Assembly: GCF_005144585.1 (NCBI RefSeq)
Contig: NZ_SSMQ01000012.1
Location: forward strand, 62,001-126,000
Reading direction: 5' to 3'
Length of the DNA stretch: 64,000 nucleotides
Source of the DNA: Polyangium fumosum
GTDB lineage: Bacteria > Myxococcota_A > Polyangia > Polyangiales > Polyangiaceae
Positions 42,272 through 50,895 of this stretch are shown here, in pieces. The notes below the pieces were generated by a model. That model did no database searches and had not been told where the DNA came from. It saw only the letters and a program-made list of their open reading frames with translations. The position numbers and the translations under genes were made by a program. Within the stretch, counting starts at the first letter, position 1, and each line of letters starts with the position of its first letter.

Positions 42272-43672
42272 TCAGTCGATGCCTTCGAGGGCCTTGAGGA
42301 ACTTGTCGGCAGGGACGAACTCGGTGAACCGCTGCCGCTCCTTGCCGGTCGAGTCGTAGATGACGACCGTCGGAAGCCCAACCACCTTGTACTTGCCCTT
42401 CACCTGCTCCACCGCGGGATCCTCGTCGTTGGTCGCGTCGACCTTGACCGCGACGAAGTTGCCCGCCTTTTCCATGACGCGCGGATCGGAGAAGGTGTGC
42501 TTCGTGAACTCTTTGCAAGCACCGCACCAGTCGGCCGTGAAATCGACCATCAGCGGCCGCTTTTCACGCTGCGCCCTCTCCATCGCCTCCTTCTCGGAGT
42601 GCTCCCACGTGAGGAGCTGCTTGCCGGCCGCCGCCTCCGCCGTCGCCACGACGTGCGGCATCTCGGGCGGCAGCTCGATGCTGATCCAGAGGATGAAGCC
42701 ACCGGCCGTCGCGGCCGTGATGCCGAGCGCCTTGCGGATCTTCACGCCGAGGCCGCCGTCGCTCCAGTCGAGGTGCACCGCGCCGAGCAGGATGCCGAAC
42801 AGAATCGCAGCGCCGCCCGCGACCATGAAGATCGTGTCATGGCGTGCCACCTTGGTCATCGCCGGGATGGCGTAGCGCAGGAAGTAGAGCGCGCAGACGA
42901 GCAGGACGGTGCCGAAGAACGACTTCACAGACACCATCCACTTGCCGCCCTTCGGCAAGCCAACGGCGAACGCGCCGACGAGGAAGAAGGGCAGGCCGAG
43001 GCCGAGCGCGTAGCAGAAGCCCACGAGCGCGCCGAGCAGCACGCTCTGCGTCTTGCCGATCCAGAGGATCACGCCGGTGAGCACGGGGCCCGTGCACGGC
43101 GCGGCGATGAGGCTGCTCACGAGGCCGAGCACGAACGCGCCGCCATACCCGACGCCGCCGACGCTGGAGAGCCGCTGCATCAAGCCTTCGGGGAGCGTGA
43201 GCTCGAAGGCGCCGAACATCGACGCGGCCATCGCGCCCATGACGATCGCGATCCCGACGTTGACCCACCACTTCTGGAGCGCCGCGCCGAAGAGGTTGCC
43301 CGTGAGCGCCGCGCCGACGAGCAGCGTGGTGAAGAGGACCGCGATGCCCATGACGAACGAGAGCGAGAGCAGAACGGCCTGCTTTCGGCTCGACGCCTGC
43401 TTGGCCCCGAAGACGCTGACCGTGATCGCGATCATCGGGTAGACGCAGGGCGTGAGGCACGTCAGGAGGCCGCCGGCGAACGCACCCACCGCGCCGCCGA
43501 CGAGGCCGTAGTCCTCGCGCAGGCGCGTGAAGAGATCGCGGCTGTCCTCCGCCGCGAGAGCCGCGGAGGGCGAGAGCAAGAGCACCCCGAGCGCGAGCAC
43601 GGCGAGGGCGAGCGGCGCGAGCGATCGAGGCGCAGGGAGAGGAGGTTGAGCACGTCGGAAGGCGGGTCGCAC
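42272..43672 (-). CDS. Thiol:disulfide interchange protein DsbD-like (CcdA + thioredoxin, no alpha domain)
   Basis: 466 residues. A signal or first helix (residues 18-40) precedes the CcdA part with LTPCVYP (Cys76) and APCTGP (Cys193) in about eight helices. A thioredoxin domain follows with WCGACK (Cys383, Cys386) and cis-Pro GLPTVV. DsbD moves electrons from cytosolic thioredoxin to the periplasm. The N-terminal alpha domain is missing; the small protein at 8572-8973 could fill that role. Middle gene of a three-gene minus-strand set. Confidence 0.9.
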   Translation of the reverse strand: MRPAFRRAQPPLPAPRSLAPLALAVLALGVLLLSPSAALAAEDSRDLFTRLREDYGLVGGAVGAFAGGLLTCLTPCVYPMIAITVSVFGAKQASSRKQAVLLSLSFVMGIAVLFTTLLVGAALTGNLFGAALQKWWVNVGIAIVMGAMAASMFGAFELTLPEGLMQRLSSVGGVGYGGAFVLGLVSSLIAAPCTGPVLTGVILWIGKTQSVLLGALVGFCYALGLGLPFFLVGAFAVGLPKGGKWMVSVKSFFGTVLLVCALYFLRYAIPAMTKVARHDTIFMVAGGAAILFGILLGAVHLDWSDGGLGVKIRKALGITAATAGGFILWISIELPPEMPHVVATAEAAAGKQLLTWEHSEKEAMERAQREKRPLMVDFTADWCGACKEFTKHTFSDPRVMEKAGNFVAVKVDATNDEDPAVEQVKGKYKVVGLPTVVIYDSTGKERQRFTEFVPADKFLKALEGID

Positions 43673-43729
43673 GGCGCGTATGTTACCAAAGGGTCGGGCG
43701 TTCGGCCCGAACCGCGAGCAACGTCCGCG

Positions 43730-44641
43730 TCAATCGGCCGGCAGGCGAGCGAGGGCCTGGCGGGCCGCCTCGACCTCGTCGCGGAGCGCGATGGCGGCGG
43801 CCCTCCGGCCGGACGTGGTGCGTTCGACGAAGGCCTCGAGCCAGCGGCGGGCGTCGTCCGGTCGGCCAGCATGCAAGGCCAGCAGGCCGAGCACGAAGCG
43901 GCCGTAGCCGTTGCCCGCGGGCGCGACGGCGAGCCGCTCGATGAGATCGCCGATCCCATCGACGTCCTGCCCGAGCGCGAGCCGCGAGAGCGCGAGGTGC
44001 CCCTGGTAGAGAGGCTTGTCCGTCGTGCCCCAGCGCGCGGCGCGCGACATCGCGGCGATCGCCTCGGCGAAGCGGTGATGCAGATAAAAAAGGCTGCCGA
44101 GGGTCCAGTAGTGGAACGCCTTGCGGCTCGCGGGGCCGATGCGCGCGGCGAGGCGCAGGTGCGCGGCCGCGCCCTCGACGTCGCCGAGGGCCTGTTTGGC
44201 GCGCGCCGCGTCTTGGTGGGCGACGTCGGGCAAGACGTCGAGCGTGAGCGCTTGCTCGGCGATCGCGGCGGCCTGCGGGAAGCGGCCCTCCTCGTAGTAG
44301 GCGAGGTAGAGCTGGCGGAGCAACATGGCCTGCGTCGTGCGATCGAGCTGCGCGCGGGTCGCGAGGCCGCGGCGGGCCCAGAGCGCGCGGGAGCGCGGCG
44401 TCGGCGCTTCGAGCGCGCGGCGGAGCATGTCCTCGGCGAGCACGGATTTCGGCCGCGCGGGGCGCTTCTTCGCCGGGGCCTTGGCGCGCTCGCGACGCGC
44501 GGAGGGCTCTTTCGCGACGGCAGCGGCGATGTCCGCCTTCGGCGCGCGCTCGCGCGAGGTGCGGCGCGGCGCCTTTGGCTTGGCCGTCTTCCCCGCTCCT
44601 GCGGGCGCGAAGGAAGCTGGGTTGTCCTTCGCCTTGCTCAC
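43730..44641 (-). CDS. TPR-containing protein, function unknown
   Basis: 303 residues. The first 70 are basic, Lys/Ala/Pro-rich and probably disordered (KTAKPKAPRRTSRERAPK). The rest is helical, with TPR-like repeats such as AMLLRQLYLAYYEEGRFPQA, YWTLGSLFYLHHRFAEAIAA and FVLGLLALHAGRPDDARRWL. It is likely a scaffold. No signal peptide. First gene of the set that includes the DsbD-like protein (57 bases apart). Confidence 0.68.
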   Translation of the reverse strand: MSKAKDNPASFAPAGAGKTAKPKAPRRTSRERAPKADIAAAVAKEPSARRERAKAPAKKRPARPKSVLAEDMLRRALEAPTPRSRALWARRGLATRAQLDRTTQAMLLRQLYLAYYEEGRFPQAAAIAEQALTLDVLPDVAHQDAARAKQALGDVEGAAAHLRLAARIGPASRKAFHYWTLGSLFYLHHRFAEAIAAMSRAARWGTTDKPLYQGHLALSRLALGQDVDGIGDLIERLAVAPAGNGYGRFVLGLLALHAGRPDDARRWLEAFVERTTSGRRAAAIALRDEVEAARQALARLPAD

Positions 44642-44762
44642 GGATCGAGCTTAGCAAGGCCCATCCAAGCGTCCAGAATTCGACAGCACCTCTGTACGAG
44701 GCCGTGCCCCCTCGCGCGGCGAGGTTGCGCCTCGGGCGGAGGCACGCCAAGGTCTCGACGCC

Positions 44763-45098
44763 ATGGGCCAGCGGGTAACGGAGCAGGGTGGTTCGAGCGC
44801 GAGGAGGGGCCTCGCCGGGGCCTCCCTGATGCTCGCGCTCGGGTTCGTCGGGGTCGGGTGTGGTCGCCCGGCGACGCGCGCCGAGTGCGACGAGATCCTC
44901 GACAAGAGCGCCGCGATCGAGCTCGCCTCGCAGAACGTGACGGACCCGGCCGAGGTGCAGAAGAGGACGGCCGCCGTTCGCGCCGCGCGCGGGGAGGAGC
45001 TCGTCAGCAAGTGCGTCGGCCGCCGGATCACGCAGCGCGCGATGGAGTGCGTGCGCAAGGCCACGACGGCCGAGCAGGTCGATCGGTGTCTCGAATGA
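44763..45098 (+). CDS. Small Cys-containing lipoprotein
   Basis: 111 residues. Signal (LAGASLMLALGFVGVGC; lipobox VGVGC). A compact helical domain with four Cys: ECDEILDK, LVSKCVG, AMECVRK and VDRCLE. Its Cys layout (C-x3-x...-C at the end) returns in the next gene, so the two are probably paralogues. ATGA overlap with that gene indicates co-translation. Confidence 0.68.
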   Translation: MGQRVTEQGGSSARRGLAGASLMLALGFVGVGCGRPATRAECDEILDKSAAIELASQNVTDPAEVQKRTAAVRAARGEELVSKCVGRRITQRAMECVRKATTAEQVDRCLE

Positions 45099-45433
45099 GC
45101 AAACCGGCGACCCGCGCCGAGGTGATCACGACGCTCGGGATCGTGCTCCTCGTCGTGGGGTTCGTCGTGTCGAAGCCGGTCCGTCGCTCGCTTTCGGCGC
45201 ATCCTTCCCCGGACGCGTGCGCGGCGCTGCTCGACCGTTACGTGGAGCACATCATCCACGCGATCGACGAGAAGCCGCCGGCCTCCGAGCTCGCCACGCG
45301 CAAGGCGCAGGCGCGGACGCTCGCCTCCACGGATCCCACGTTCGCTCGCTGCCCGACCTACCTCACTGTCGACGAGGCCGAGTGCGCGATGCGCGCGAAC
45401 AATGCCGACGAGTTCGAGCGATGTCTTCCGTGA
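45095..45433 (+). CDS. Small membrane-anchored Cys-containing protein
   Basis: 112 residues from ATG 45095. One N-terminal helix (VITTLGIVLLVVGFVVS) anchors a short domain with DACAALLDRYVEH, ARCPTYL, AECAMRAN and FERCLP. Spacing of the last three Cys resembles that in the preceding lipoprotein. It may be the inner-membrane partner of the outer-membrane form. Function unknown. Confidence 0.65.
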   Translation: MSKPATRAEVITTLGIVLLVVGFVVSKPVRRSLSAHPSPDACAALLDRYVEHIIHAIDEKPPASELATRKAQARTLASTDPTFARCPTYLTVDEAECAMRANNADEFERCLP

Positions 45434-45575
45434 TGAAGTCCGACAAGCCAGAAGAATGGCGCCCGTGGGCGCGCAGGATTCCAGCGGTCGTGTCGATCTA
45501 CACGTCGTTTCCTGGTCGCATCGGCGGCCCCTATGGTAGGTTCTGTTCGGGCCTTCAGGAGCCTCATCGATCGCC

Positions 45576-46412
45576 GTGAAAGTCATCTCACCGCTTCTCG
45601 GCTTCAACAACAACGTCAAGCACAAGGGGCGTGTCTTCCATATTCAAACGGAAGACTCGGGGCACCGTCACCCGCACGTGATCACGCATCTTTTTGCGGA
45701 CGGCGGGCGCATCCTGAAGACCCTGAAGACCTCCTACGCGGAGCACCTCAACGAGGCGAACGTGCAGGAGACGGTCCGTCAACTGATGAAGGATCAGCAC
45801 AAAGCGATGTTCGTCGCTTTGCGAGACGGGCAGTTCGACCACATTTTCGAGGACAAGGTGGAGGCCGCGGCCCCCGCCGCTGCGCCTGCGCCGGCCGCTG
45901 CTGCGCCCGCGCCTGCACCGCCGCCGCCGCCCGAGCCTGCGCCTCCGCCGAGCTACAACCCGGCGCTGCCGCAGCGCCCCTCCGTGCTCATGAACGCGGC
46001 GGATCTGCAGGCCGCGCTCCGCGGAAAACCGCCCGCGTCGCAGGCCGCGGTGCCGTCGAGCGCGGAGATCGATCTGCAGCTCGCGGCGCTCGAACAGCAG
46101 ACGAAGGCGCCTGAAACGCCGGCGTTCGTGCAGCAGACGCAGGACGTCCCGCCGCCGCCCGCGTCGATCAAGAAGGGCGGCGCGCTCTTCACGGCGGGCG
46201 TCTACCGCGCGCTCGGCACGCCGGAGCCCGCGTCGTCGCCGTCGTCGTCGGCGGGTCGATACGCGCAAACGCGCCCCCCGGCCATCTTCGCGACCGCGCG
46301 TCCCGCGCAGGGAACCTCGATCTTCGGGGAAGATCTCATCAGCGAAAAATCGCTCGACGAGGTCATCCTGAGCTACCTGGCCGAGGACCTCGAGGGCGGC
46401 GAGAGCCCGTAG
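45576..46412 (+). CDS. Conserved myxobacterial protein with Pro/Ala-rich linker, unknown
   Basis: 278 residues from GTG 45576. The first 85 residues are a compact domain (GFNNNVKHKGRVFHIQTEDS, then HPHVITHLF and KTSYAE), which I have the impression of having seen in other deltaproteobacteria without a function. The middle is Pro/Ala low complexity. The end is acidic (LISEKSLDEVILSYLAEDLE) and could be a docking peptide. No signal sequence. A poorly placed CAGGAG lies 15 bases before the start. Confidence 0.65.
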   Translation: MKVISPLLGFNNNVKHKGRVFHIQTEDSGHRHPHVITHLFADGGRILKTLKTSYAEHLNEANVQETVRQLMKDQHKAMFVALRDGQFDHIFEDKVEAAAPAAAPAPAAAAPAPAPPPPPEPAPPPSYNPALPQRPSVLMNAADLQAALRGKPPASQAAVPSSAEIDLQLAALEQQTKAPETPAFVQQTQDVPPPPASIKKGGALFTAGVYRALGTPEPASSPSSSAGRYAQTRPPAIFATARPAQGTSIFGEDLISEKSLDEVILSYLAEDLEGGESP

Positions 46413-46440
46413 CCGCGCTCTCGTCCTTTCGAGGAGGCTC

Positions 46441-48093
46441 GTGCGCAAAGCTCGCCTCGCGCTCTCGAACAGCTTGTGGCTCTACCCGCTGTCGATCCTC
46501 GCGATCGTCAGCGTGACGGCGTTCGTCGCGCTTCGGCTCTTCGATCTTTCGCACGCACAGCCCGGCGGCGTGACCGCGCTCTTCGGCGAGATGTCGCCCG
46601 ACGACGCGAGCCGGATCATGGGCGGCACGGGCGAGGTGATCGCGGCGATCCTCGGGATCGTCATCACGGTCGCGTCGATCATCGTGCAGCTCGCGGCGAC
46701 GCGGTACACGCCGCGTATCACGGACATGTTTTTCCGGGACCGGACGAACCGCGCGGTGATCGCGTTCTTCGTGGTCTCGGCGGTCTTCTCGCTCTGGGTG
46801 AACTACGCGATCCGGCAGGCGGCCGATCCGGCGCAATCGTTCGTCCCGCGCTTCGGCGTGATCGGCTCGATCGTGCTGCTCACGCTGAGCCTGCTCGTGA
46901 TGGCGCCGTACTTCAATTACGTCTTCGACTTCCTCGAACCCGACAAGATCGTCGAGCGCATCCGACGAGGCGGCGTGGCGCAGGCGCTCCGGCGCTCACG
47001 CGGCGAGTCGGAGGAGGAGGTCGACGGCCGGCGCATGACCGCGCTCTCGGCGCTCGAACACCTCGCCGACATCGGGCTCAACGCGATCGAGCAGAAGGAC
47101 AAGGGGATCGCCTCGAACACGGTCGACGCGATCTGCGACCTCGTGGTCGCGTACATGCCGCACAAGAGCGAGCTCGACGATCGCTGGTTCTCGATCCGCG
47201 GGCGGCTGCTCAAGGACGCGGACTTCGTGAGCATGAACGAGGTCGCGCTCGGCAAGCTCCAGAGCGATCGCACCTGGCTCGAATACAAGGCGCTGCGGCA
47301 GTTCTTGATGGTCTTCCGCGAGGCGCTCACGGAGATGCCCGACATCGTCAACCGCATCGCGATCGGCACGCGGTACATCGGGCTCGCGGCGCTCGCGGCG
47401 GAGGACCGGGCCGCGCTCGCGACGGTGATCAAGTTCTTCAACACGTACATGCGCCGCGCGCTGAACGCGCGGGACGTGCCCGCGGCCTACAACTGCCTGA
47501 ACCAGTACCGCTACCTCGGCGAGAAGATCCTCTCGCAAGGATGGGGCGACGAGGCGCTGCGGATCGCGGGGCATTTCAAGTACTACGCGCAGACGGCGCA
47601 CGCGATGAAGCTCGCGTTCGTCACCGAGACCGTGGCCTTCGACCTCTGCGCGCTGAACGAGCTCGCCTACGATCTCGGCGCGGACGTGCGCGACGAGCTG
47701 CTGCACAACTTCCTCGAGGTCGACAAGGAGGCGGAGGTGGCGCAGCAGGAGCAGTCGCTCCGCGGCGTGCGCAAGGCCCAGGTCAAGCTCGCGACGTACT
47801 ACCTGCAGAAGGGCGAGATCGATCTGGCGCGGCGGATCCATCGCGACATGCGCGACGAGCGGCCCGATCGGCTGCGCTCGATCAAAAACGAGATGCTCGC
47901 CGTGACCACCAACGAATTTTGGGAGATCAACGATCGGGGTGTGGTCTTCGAGTACATCGAGCCCGCGAGGCACGCCCATTTGCACCAGTTTTTCGAGTGG
48001 TTTCCCCACCTCGATGGGCCACAACGCGAGGCGGGCGGGCCGAAGCAGCCTGCTTCCGCTGCCCCCGCGTCCGGCGGCGCGCACGAAGGCTGA
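46441..48093 (+). CDS. DUF2254-family membrane protein
   Basis: 550 residues from GTG 46441 with GAGGAGG upstream. Four transmembrane helices occur in the first 165 residues (about 12-32, 60-82, 100-118, 137-155), a layout like DUF2254. The long cytosolic part is helical and TPR-like near 400-470 (KAQVKLATYYLQKGEIDLAR). DUF2254 proteins have no known role. 28 bases behind the previous gene, so probably co-transcribed. Confidence 0.72.
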   Translation: MRKARLALSNSLWLYPLSILAIVSVTAFVALRLFDLSHAQPGGVTALFGEMSPDDASRIMGGTGEVIAAILGIVITVASIIVQLAATRYTPRITDMFFRDRTNRAVIAFFVVSAVFSLWVNYAIRQAADPAQSFVPRFGVIGSIVLLTLSLLVMAPYFNYVFDFLEPDKIVERIRRGGVAQALRRSRGESEEEVDGRRMTALSALEHLADIGLNAIEQKDKGIASNTVDAICDLVVAYMPHKSELDDRWFSIRGRLLKDADFVSMNEVALGKLQSDRTWLEYKALRQFLMVFREALTEMPDIVNRIAIGTRYIGLAALAAEDRAALATVIKFFNTYMRRALNARDVPAAYNCLNQYRYLGEKILSQGWGDEALRIAGHFKYYAQTAHAMKLAFVTETVAFDLCALNELAYDLGADVRDELLHNFLEVDKEAEVAQQEQSLRGVRKAQVKLATYYLQKGEIDLARRIHRDMRDERPDRLRSIKNEMLAVTTNEFWEINDRGVVFEYIEPARHAHLHQFFEWFPHLDGPQREAGGPKQPASAAPASGGAHEG

Positions 48094-48150
48094 GCCAGAC
48101 AGCGCGCATTTCCGACGCAAATCGGCCGGGTCCGGGGGTAGACTGCTCGC

Positions 48151-49518
48151 ATGATCGGGCGGACGGCCCGCTACGTTTGGGTCCTTTCAGCGCTCCTCGG
48201 CGCGGGCTGCACGCCCGAGCTCGGCGATGTGCCGTTCGCGTGCGGCACAGGCGGGCTTTGCCCGGAAGGGTATTCGTGCCAGGCCACGGTCTGCGTGCGT
48301 GACGGCGCGAGCCCCACGAGCCGCAGGCCAAAGCGCGTCGCCTGGATCAACCCGCCCGAGATGTTCTGGCTCTCGGCCCCGGGCGGGGGCGCGACGCTCC
48401 TCGTGAACGACGGCTTCACCCCGGGCGCGCGCGGGATCTACGAGATCCACGTCGCGCCCGACGGCAACGTGTCCGAGCCGCGCGCGATCTTCACCTACGG
48501 CGGCGCGGTGATCTCCTCGGCCGTGGTGCCGCTGCCGGACGGTCGTTACGGCGTGGTGCTCGTGCGGTTCCCGAACGTCGACTCCGACGAGACGACGCTC
48601 GAGCTGCTCGGGATCGAGCGCACGTCGGCGAGCGGATCGACGCCCGCGGTGGAGAAGCTCTTCTCCACGACGACGCCGTTCCTCGGCGGCGTGGAGCCTC
48701 CATACGTCGGCGCCGCGATCGACGGGACGACGCTGAACATCGCGTGGACCGTGCCTTCCGGCGGCGGGCGTGTCGAGGTGCTGCACCTCGAACGGCAAGG
48801 CTCGCTCTGGAACCCCACGTGGAAGGCGTCGGCGAGCCTGCCGCCCGACGTGCCGCCGCTCTCCGGCGACTGCCAGCTCTTCCGCGACGACGGCGGCGTG
48901 CTCACGGTGCGCGTGGGCTTCGAGAGTTACGCGCTCTCGACGCTGGATCCCGCGACCGCGATGGACGGCATGGTCTCGATGACGACCTTCGCGCCGACGA
49001 CCGACGAGCCGCTCTTCGGCTGGAAAGACGGCGTCTTTGCGATGCGGCGCGGCGACTACGATCCGGCGAACGCGGCGTTCGCGGTGAGCTACGTGTTCAC
49101 CCCGGCGATGGGCATGCCCACGGAGGACAAGGGCTTCACGATGCCGGAGACGACGACGCCCTTCGTGGGCACGCCGTTCGAGGGAGGCGCGCTCGTCGCG
49201 CCGGTGTCGCGTGATCCGAAGCTGCCGACGGTCGACGTCGCGTGGCGTTCGCCGACGGAGCCGCTGCGGATCGTGGCGAGCGTGCCGCGCACGAGCACCG
49301 GATCGATCTTCTCGTCGCGCGCGTATGGGCTCGGCGACAAGGCATACGTCGCGTGGACCGAGTTCTACGAGTCGAACATGGACCTCTGGATCGGCGTGTC
49401 GGATCTGCGTCGCGAGGGCATGGGGATGCTCCTCGGTCGATCGAACCACGTGCGGGGTCTCTCGCGGCCGGTCGGAGGGCCGCAGGTCGAGAAGGCGGAA
49501 GGGCAGGGGGCACCTTGA
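48151..49518 (+). CDS. Lipoprotein of a tandem paralogous pair (1)
   Basis: 455 residues; lipobox GAGC. A Cys module directly after it (FACGTGGLCPEGYSCQATVC) resembles an EGF-like or Myxo disulfide repeat. The rest is a beta-strand-rich body with short repeats such as PPYVGAAIDGTTLNIAWTVP, suggesting a beta-propeller. It is probably on the outer membrane. It shares the Cys module and overall plan with the next gene, whose TTG start overlaps its TGA. Confidence 0.7.
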   Translation: MIGRTARYVWVLSALLGAGCTPELGDVPFACGTGGLCPEGYSCQATVCVRDGASPTSRRPKRVAWINPPEMFWLSAPGGGATLLVNDGFTPGARGIYEIHVAPDGNVSEPRAIFTYGGAVISSAVVPLPDGRYGVVLVRFPNVDSDETTLELLGIERTSASGSTPAVEKLFSTTTPFLGGVEPPYVGAAIDGTTLNIAWTVPSGGGRVEVLHLERQGSLWNPTWKASASLPPDVPPLSGDCQLFRDDGGVLTVRVGFESYALSTLDPATAMDGMVSMTTFAPTTDEPLFGWKDGVFAMRRGDYDPANAAFAVSYVFTPAMGMPTEDKGFTMPETTTPFVGTPFEGGALVAPVSRDPKLPTVDVAWRSPTEPLRIVASVPRTSTGSIFSSRAYGLGDKAYVAWTEFYESNMDLWIGVSDLRREGMGMLLGRSNHVRGLSRPVGGPQVEKAEGQGAP

Positions 49519-50888
49519 GGGGATCGAGGGGACGGGTTCTTTCGGGCGCGATGGTGGCCGCGCTCGGGATGTTCGGGGCAGGTTGCGGGGAACCTTCGTT
49601 CGGGGAGATGCCGGCGCTCTGCGCAGAGGACGGCGCTTGCCCCGAGGGATACGACTGCATCCACGGCGTCTGCGCGCTGCCGGGCACGCCGGTGCCCGTC
49701 ACCGTCGGCTCCGTCCCTTACCTGCGTGGCTCGGACATGCGCGTGGTGCCGCAAGCGTCGGGCGTGCTCGTCGTGTGGGAGACGTACGCGTACTCCGACG
49801 ACGGGCAGCGCTTCGTGGGCGCGCGCGTCTCGCCCGCGGGCGCCGTGAGCCCGCGCATGGACATCGTGGGCCGCTTCGTCGCGGACAGCGACTCGCTCGA
49901 ACCCTACTTCGACGTCCTGCCCGTGAGCGGGGATCGCGTGCTCGTGGCGATCAGCTCGCCCTCGCTCCCGGAGGATCCCTCGGTCGAGCCGCGCCTCGTC
50001 ACGTACCGCGTCGATCTGCCGCCGGAGGGGCGCGAGGATCAACCGGCCGCGTTCGAATCCGCGTGGGCCAAGGAGGAGCGCCTCGCGACCGTGGGCTACG
50101 GCGCGGTGAGCTTTCCGAAGCTCCTTCACCGCAGCAATCGTGTCGAGCTCGGCTACGTCCGATCACGGACCACGACCATCGACAACAACCTCGAGACGAT
50201 CGCGGAGCTCGCGATCTTCTCGATGCAGGAGGACGGGACGCTCTTCTCGCCCGATCCCACGTACCACCCGGCCCGCGCGAATTTGCCCGTCGCCGTGGGG
50301 GTCCTCGGCGGGTTCGGCACGAGCACGGGCGCGTGGTGGATCCTCGACAACGAGCGGCCGAGCGCGGTGCTGCTACCGGACGGCGGCGGCGAGGCGGAGG
50401 TGAAGCTCGGTCGCCTCGCGGTGCCGGTCGGGGCCGACGACACGTCGCTCACGTACATCGAGCCCTCGGCGCGCACGGGAGACAAACAGCCGACGGATCC
50501 CGTGTCGGGGCCGGCCGCGCTGCGCACGGTCGCGGCGCCCGTGATCGGGGATCCCATGCCGCCGGCCGAGACCTCGATCGGCGCGCTGCCGGGCCTGCGC
50601 GACACGCCGCGCCCCGCGTGGATCGGACGGCAAGGCGCAAAGCCGATCCTCGTGACGCCCGGCGAGGCCGTCGATGCCCCCGAGCTCATGGTCTACCTCG
50701 TGGATCCGGCGAGCGCCGCGACGACACGCGTGGCTTCGATTCCGCGGCTCTCGACGCGCACCATCGGCGCGCTCCATGCGGTCCTCAGCTCGGGCAAGCT
50801 CTTCGTCGGCTGGCTCGAGACGGACGAAACGTCGGCCACGATCCGCATGGCCATCCTACCCGAGCCCGAGCCCCCGGCGGCACCTTGA
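49515..50888 (+). CDS. Lipoprotein of a tandem paralogous pair (2)
   Basis: 457 residues from TTG 49515, chosen because it gives a complete lipoprotein signal (MRGSRGRVLSGAMVAALGMF then GAGC) with GGGGG just upstream; the inner ATG 49551 would leave a signal of only 12 residues. The Cys module ALCAEDGACPEGYDCIHGVC mirrors the previous protein. The body is beta-rich (VLVVWETYAYSDDGQRFVGA) like a propeller. Next gene, a kinase, starts 7 bases on. Confidence 0.7.
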   Translation: MRGSRGRVLSGAMVAALGMFGAGCGEPSFGEMPALCAEDGACPEGYDCIHGVCALPGTPVPVTVGSVPYLRGSDMRVVPQASGVLVVWETYAYSDDGQRFVGARVSPAGAVSPRMDIVGRFVADSDSLEPYFDVLPVSGDRVLVAISSPSLPEDPSVEPRLVTYRVDLPPEGREDQPAAFESAWAKEERLATVGYGAVSFPKLLHRSNRVELGYVRSRTTTIDNNLETIAELAIFSMQEDGTLFSPDPTYHPARANLPVAVGVLGGFGTSTGAWWILDNERPSAVLLPDGGGEAEVKLGRLAVPVGADDTSLTYIEPSARTGDKQPTDPVSGPAALRTVAAPVIGDPMPPAETSIGALPGLRDTPRPAWIGRQGAKPILVTPGEAVDAPELMVYLVDPASAATTRVASIPRLSTRTIGALHAVLSSGKLFVGWLETDETSATIRMAILPEPEPPAAP

Positions 50889-50895
50889 GGCGCGT

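Noticed and set aside
41261-45094. Plus-strand open frame of over 1200 codons running into the small membrane protein
   Set aside because: Antisense to the lipoprotein, DsbD and TPR genes; Glu/Arg/His-biased noise. Only the part from 45095 is real.
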